Positions 62,056 to 64,000 of a stretch of 64,000 bases of DNA are shown here, piece after piece. A program made the translations under genes and the position numbers. Origin of the DNA: Sheuella amnicola (GTDB lineage Bacteria; Pseudomonadota; Gammaproteobacteria; Burkholderiales; Burkholderiaceae_B); NCBI RefSeq assembly GCF_010499255.1, contig NZ_JAAGRN010000009.1, forward strand, positions 82,011-146,010. The letters run 5' to 3'. The number at the start of each line of letters is the position of its first letter. Position 1 is the stretch's first letter. The notes beneath the pieces are model-generated. The model did not search any database. It was not told the origin of the DNA and saw nothing but the letters and a program-made list of their open reading frames with translations.

Positions 62056-63792
62056 ATGCTAGAGCATTCGCAAAGCTTAAACACCCTTAAGGGCATGATC
62101 GATCAATATCAGTCTTTGTACGATTCTTTCAGGTGGTCTGTTCCAACCAACTTCAATATTGGTCAGGAATGTTGCCATCGATGGGCAGAAAGTTCAGCTG
62201 ACGCTCGACGCATCGCATTGTTTTTCGAAAACGAAAATGGCGTGCGCGAGGTTTGGACCTACGAGCGTCTCGCGGCAAGTGCAAACCAGTTAGCCAACGG
62301 ACTGACCCGGATGGGTGTCAAGCCCGGAGATCGTGTCGCGATTATTCTGGGACAACGCCCCGAAACCATAGTTGCTCACATTGCCATTTACAGTGTTGGT
62401 GCAGTGGTTCTTCCCCTGTCAAGCCTGTTCGGTCCCGAGGCCCTGGAACAACGCTTGAAGGATGCCGAATCAAAGGTTGCAATCTTTGATGACATATCCA
62501 GTCCCAACGTACTGGGGGCATTGTCACGATGCCCGGCACTCAAGCAATTGATCGGTATTGATGTCAATGACGAGCGCGTCATTCACTGGAAGAGCTTGTT
62601 GCTCAGACAGCCATCAACTTTCAAGGCATTCCCTACCCGATCCAGTGACCCGGCACTTTTGCTATACACGTCGGGTACGACCGGGGCACCAAAGGGAGCG
62701 TTGTTACCGCACTCCGTCTTGCTAGGCAATCTCCCTGGATTTGTTGCCTCGCAGAATTGGTTTCCCCAACCGGGTGATGTGTTCTGGTCGCCTGCTGACT
62801 GGTCATGGACTGGCGGATTGATGGATGCGCTTCTGCCTTCGCTCTATTTTGGCCAACCGATTGTCGGCACGAAGGGACGCTTTACAGCCGAACGGGCATT
62901 TGAAATTCTCGAACGCTATCAGGTTACAAACACATTTCTCTTTCCTACTGCGTTAAAGCAGATGATGAAGGCCGTGCCGTTGCCTAAAGAAAGATACAAA
63001 TTAAATCTGCGTTGCATCATGAGCGCGGGTGAAAGCGTTGGCGAAACTGTTTTTGCGTGGTGCCAGCAAGCGTTGAACATCACTCCTAATGAAATGTTCG
63101 GGCAGACAGAGATGAATTACCTGCTAGGCAACAGCCATCTGAAATGGCCTGCACGCCCAGGCAGCATGGGCAAGCCATATCCCGGTCATCGCCTGACCGT
63201 CATTCAAGAAGATGGGCAACCCACTCCGGTAGGTGAGGTGGGCGAAATCGCTTTGAACCGATTCGATATCCATGGCCATCCTGATCCGATTCTGTTTTTA
63301 GGGTACTGGAAGAATGAAGAAGCGACGATTGCAAAGTTTTCAGGTGACTGGTGTCGAACCGGCGACCTTGCAACCGTCGATCAAGATGGATACTTCTGGT
63401 ATGCGGGTCGAGCCGACGATGTTTTCAAATCATCCGGCTATCGTATTGGACCCGGGGAAATAGAAAACTGTCTACTTGATCATCCCGCCGTAGCAAATGT
63501 CGCCGTCGTACCAAAACCGGATGCAGATCGTGGCGCTGTCGTTAAGGCGTTTATTGTTTTGACACCAGAACATCATAGTGGCGACCGTAACAAGTTGACT
63601 GAAGAACTTCAAGAGCATGTGAAGTCCAAACTTGCGCCATATGAATATCCGAAAGAAATCGAATATCTCGATGCATTACCGATGACAACGACTGGAAAAA
63701 TTCAACGCCGAGTACTCAGGCAACTTGAAATCGGTCGCGCGAACGGAACGGCTAAAAATATCAAAAAATCGGTATTCACTAATCCGATCTAA
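62056..63792 (+). CDS. AMP-forming acyl-CoA synthetase (acetyl-CoA synthetase-like)
   Basis: A 578-residue ANL-superfamily ligase that activates a carboxylate to an acyl-CoA via acyl-AMP. The P-loop-like motif is LLYTSGTTGAPKGALLPH; later GQTEMNYLLGN, TGDLATVDQDGYFWYAGRADDVFKSSGYRIGPGEIE and the C-terminal catalytic Lys in TTTGKIQRRVLRQLE. DVFWSPADWSWTGGLMDALLPSLYFGQPIVG places it in the AcsA/medium-chain acyl-CoA synthetase subgroup. ATG 62056 lacks a strong Shine-Dalgarno sequence. Substrate could be acetate, propionate or a longer acid. Confidence 0.9.
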   Translation: MLEHSQSLNTLKGMIDQYQSLYDSFRWSVPTNFNIGQECCHRWAESSADARRIALFFENENGVREVWTYERLAASANQLANGLTRMGVKPGDRVAIILGQRPETIVAHIAIYSVGAVVLPLSSLFGPEALEQRLKDAESKVAIFDDISSPNVLGALSRCPALKQLIGIDVNDERVIHWKSLLLRQPSTFKAFPTRSSDPALLLYTSGTTGAPKGALLPHSVLLGNLPGFVASQNWFPQPGDVFWSPADWSWTGGLMDALLPSLYFGQPIVGTKGRFTAERAFEILERYQVTNTFLFPTALKQMMKAVPLPKERYKLNLRCIMSAGESVGETVFAWCQQALNITPNEMFGQTEMNYLLGNSHLKWPARPGSMGKPYPGHRLTVIQEDGQPTPVGEVGEIALNRFDIHGHPDPILFLGYWKNEEATIAKFSGDWCRTGDLATVDQDGYFWYAGRADDVFKSSGYRIGPGEIENCLLDHPAVANVAVVPKPDADRGAVVKAFIVLTPEHHSGDRNKLTEELQEHVKSKLAPYEYPKEIEYLDALPMTTTGKIQRRVLRQLEIGRANGTAKNIKKSVFTNPI

Positions 63793-63837
63793 TTAATAAG
63801 ATCTGACTTTGTAAAAGTCAAAATCCAAACACCGTAA

Positions 63838-63869
63838 AACTCACGACATAGTGAACTCACGACATCGTG
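63838..63869. repeat. 16-bp tandem direct repeat
   Basis: AACTCACGACATAGTG (63838-63853) is immediately followed by AACTCACGACATCGTG (63854-63869), one mismatch. The second copy overlaps a small ACGACA/TGTCGT hairpin followed by TTTT, a weak rightward terminator for the acyl-CoA synthetase gene. Confidence 0.6.
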
Positions 63870-63891
63870 TCGTTTTCCTACTCCCCAAAGA

Positions 63892-63926
63892 CAAACCCCC
63901 GCAAGCTGATAGCATGCGGGGGTTTG
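63892..63926 (-). terminator. Terminator of the rRNA operon
   Basis: CAAACCCCCGCA and TGCGGGGGTTTG form a perfect 12-bp stem with an 11-nt loop between the 5S gene and the acyl-CoA synthetase, followed leftward by a T-containing stretch. Confidence 0.85.
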
Positions 63927-63937
63927 AGGTGTAAGAG

Positions 63938-64000
63938 CTTGACGATGTCCTACTTTCACAGATGTACATCCACTATCATCGGCGCTAAGGTGTTTCACGG
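63938..64000 (-). rRNA. rrf: 5S rRNA, 3' part
   Basis: Read leftward from the window edge, the sequence CCGTGAAACACCTTAGCGCCGATGATAGTGG then GTGAAAGTAGGACATCGTCAAGC matches the 3' half of bacterial 5S rRNA (GCCGATGATAGT and GTAGG-ATCGTC blocks). The 5' part and the 23S/16S genes should lie to the right of the window. The exact 3' end (63936-63938) is approximate. Confidence 0.92.

Noticed and set aside
63789..63998. A 69-codon leftward frame at the right edge
   Set aside because: It overlaps the 5S rRNA and its terminator and has no protein-like features.
1..64000. CRISPR arrays, insertion sequences or prophage genes
   Set aside because: No regular repeat-spacer arrays, transposases, integrases or phage structural genes were recognised.

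Overview
The window looks like a chromosomal segment of a Burkholderiales-type betaproteobacterium. The basis is gene content, since no search was possible: three Bug/TctC-type solute receptors without permeases, a LiuR-controlled leucine-degradation operon, many LysR/IclR regulators, and the housekeeping run rpmB-rpmG-leuS-lptE-holA-proA followed by an rRNA operon end.

Layout. 1-2.9 kb: leftward leucine/isovalerate operon (thioesterase, liuA, start of liuB) with liuR and a palindromic operator. 3-8.3 kb: an MFS exporter and IclR regulator divergent from an acyl-CoA dehydrogenase, two hot-dog hydratase-like proteins and a Bug receptor. 8.3-14.4 kb: a GcvA-like LysR regulator divergent from an aminotransferase, a ThDP enzyme and a polar amino acid ABC importer without its ATPase; a LysR box and promoter are visible, and a 15-bp intercistronic hairpin precedes the importer genes. 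14.4-17.7 kb: a LysR regulator and a carboxymuconolactone-decarboxylase-like / beta-hydroxyacid dehydrogenase / Bug operon. 17.7-21.4 kb: an iron-binding receptor with a Fur-like box, MgtC, and umuDC with a near-consensus LexA box. 21.5-27.3 kb: an exported amidohydrolase with two outer-membrane beta-barrel-like proteins, divergent from a multi-TM sensor kinase and LuxR-type response regulator.

27.3-40.2 kb is the most interesting part, a selenium-linked region. It holds selB, a thioredoxin-reductase-like flavoprotein, a LysR regulator, a UGSC-family selenoprotein gene read through an in-frame TGA with a well-formed bacterial SECIS hairpin, a conserved-looking 350-residue partner, a divergent Bug receptor, WrbA, an epoxide-hydrolase-like enzyme, a VOC protein, and a PhnCDE-like ABC importer whose receptor resembles the family annotated as putative selenate-binding. 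selA, selC and selD were not seen and should lie elsewhere.

40.4-53 kb: tRNA-Asn and tRNA-Thr back to back, a Cache-GGDEF diguanylate cyclase, a membrane-anchored TAXI protein, KDG kinase/KDPG aldolase, ispH/FKBP, radC, a thiolase, an LLM flavoenzyme, cfa and a Bcr/CflA exporter. 52.7-64 kb: ribosomal protein and housekeeping genes, a small basic ORF behind a cluster of GGG/CCC dyads, an RDD protein, an acyl-CoA synthetase, and the 3' end of a leftward 5S rRNA gene.
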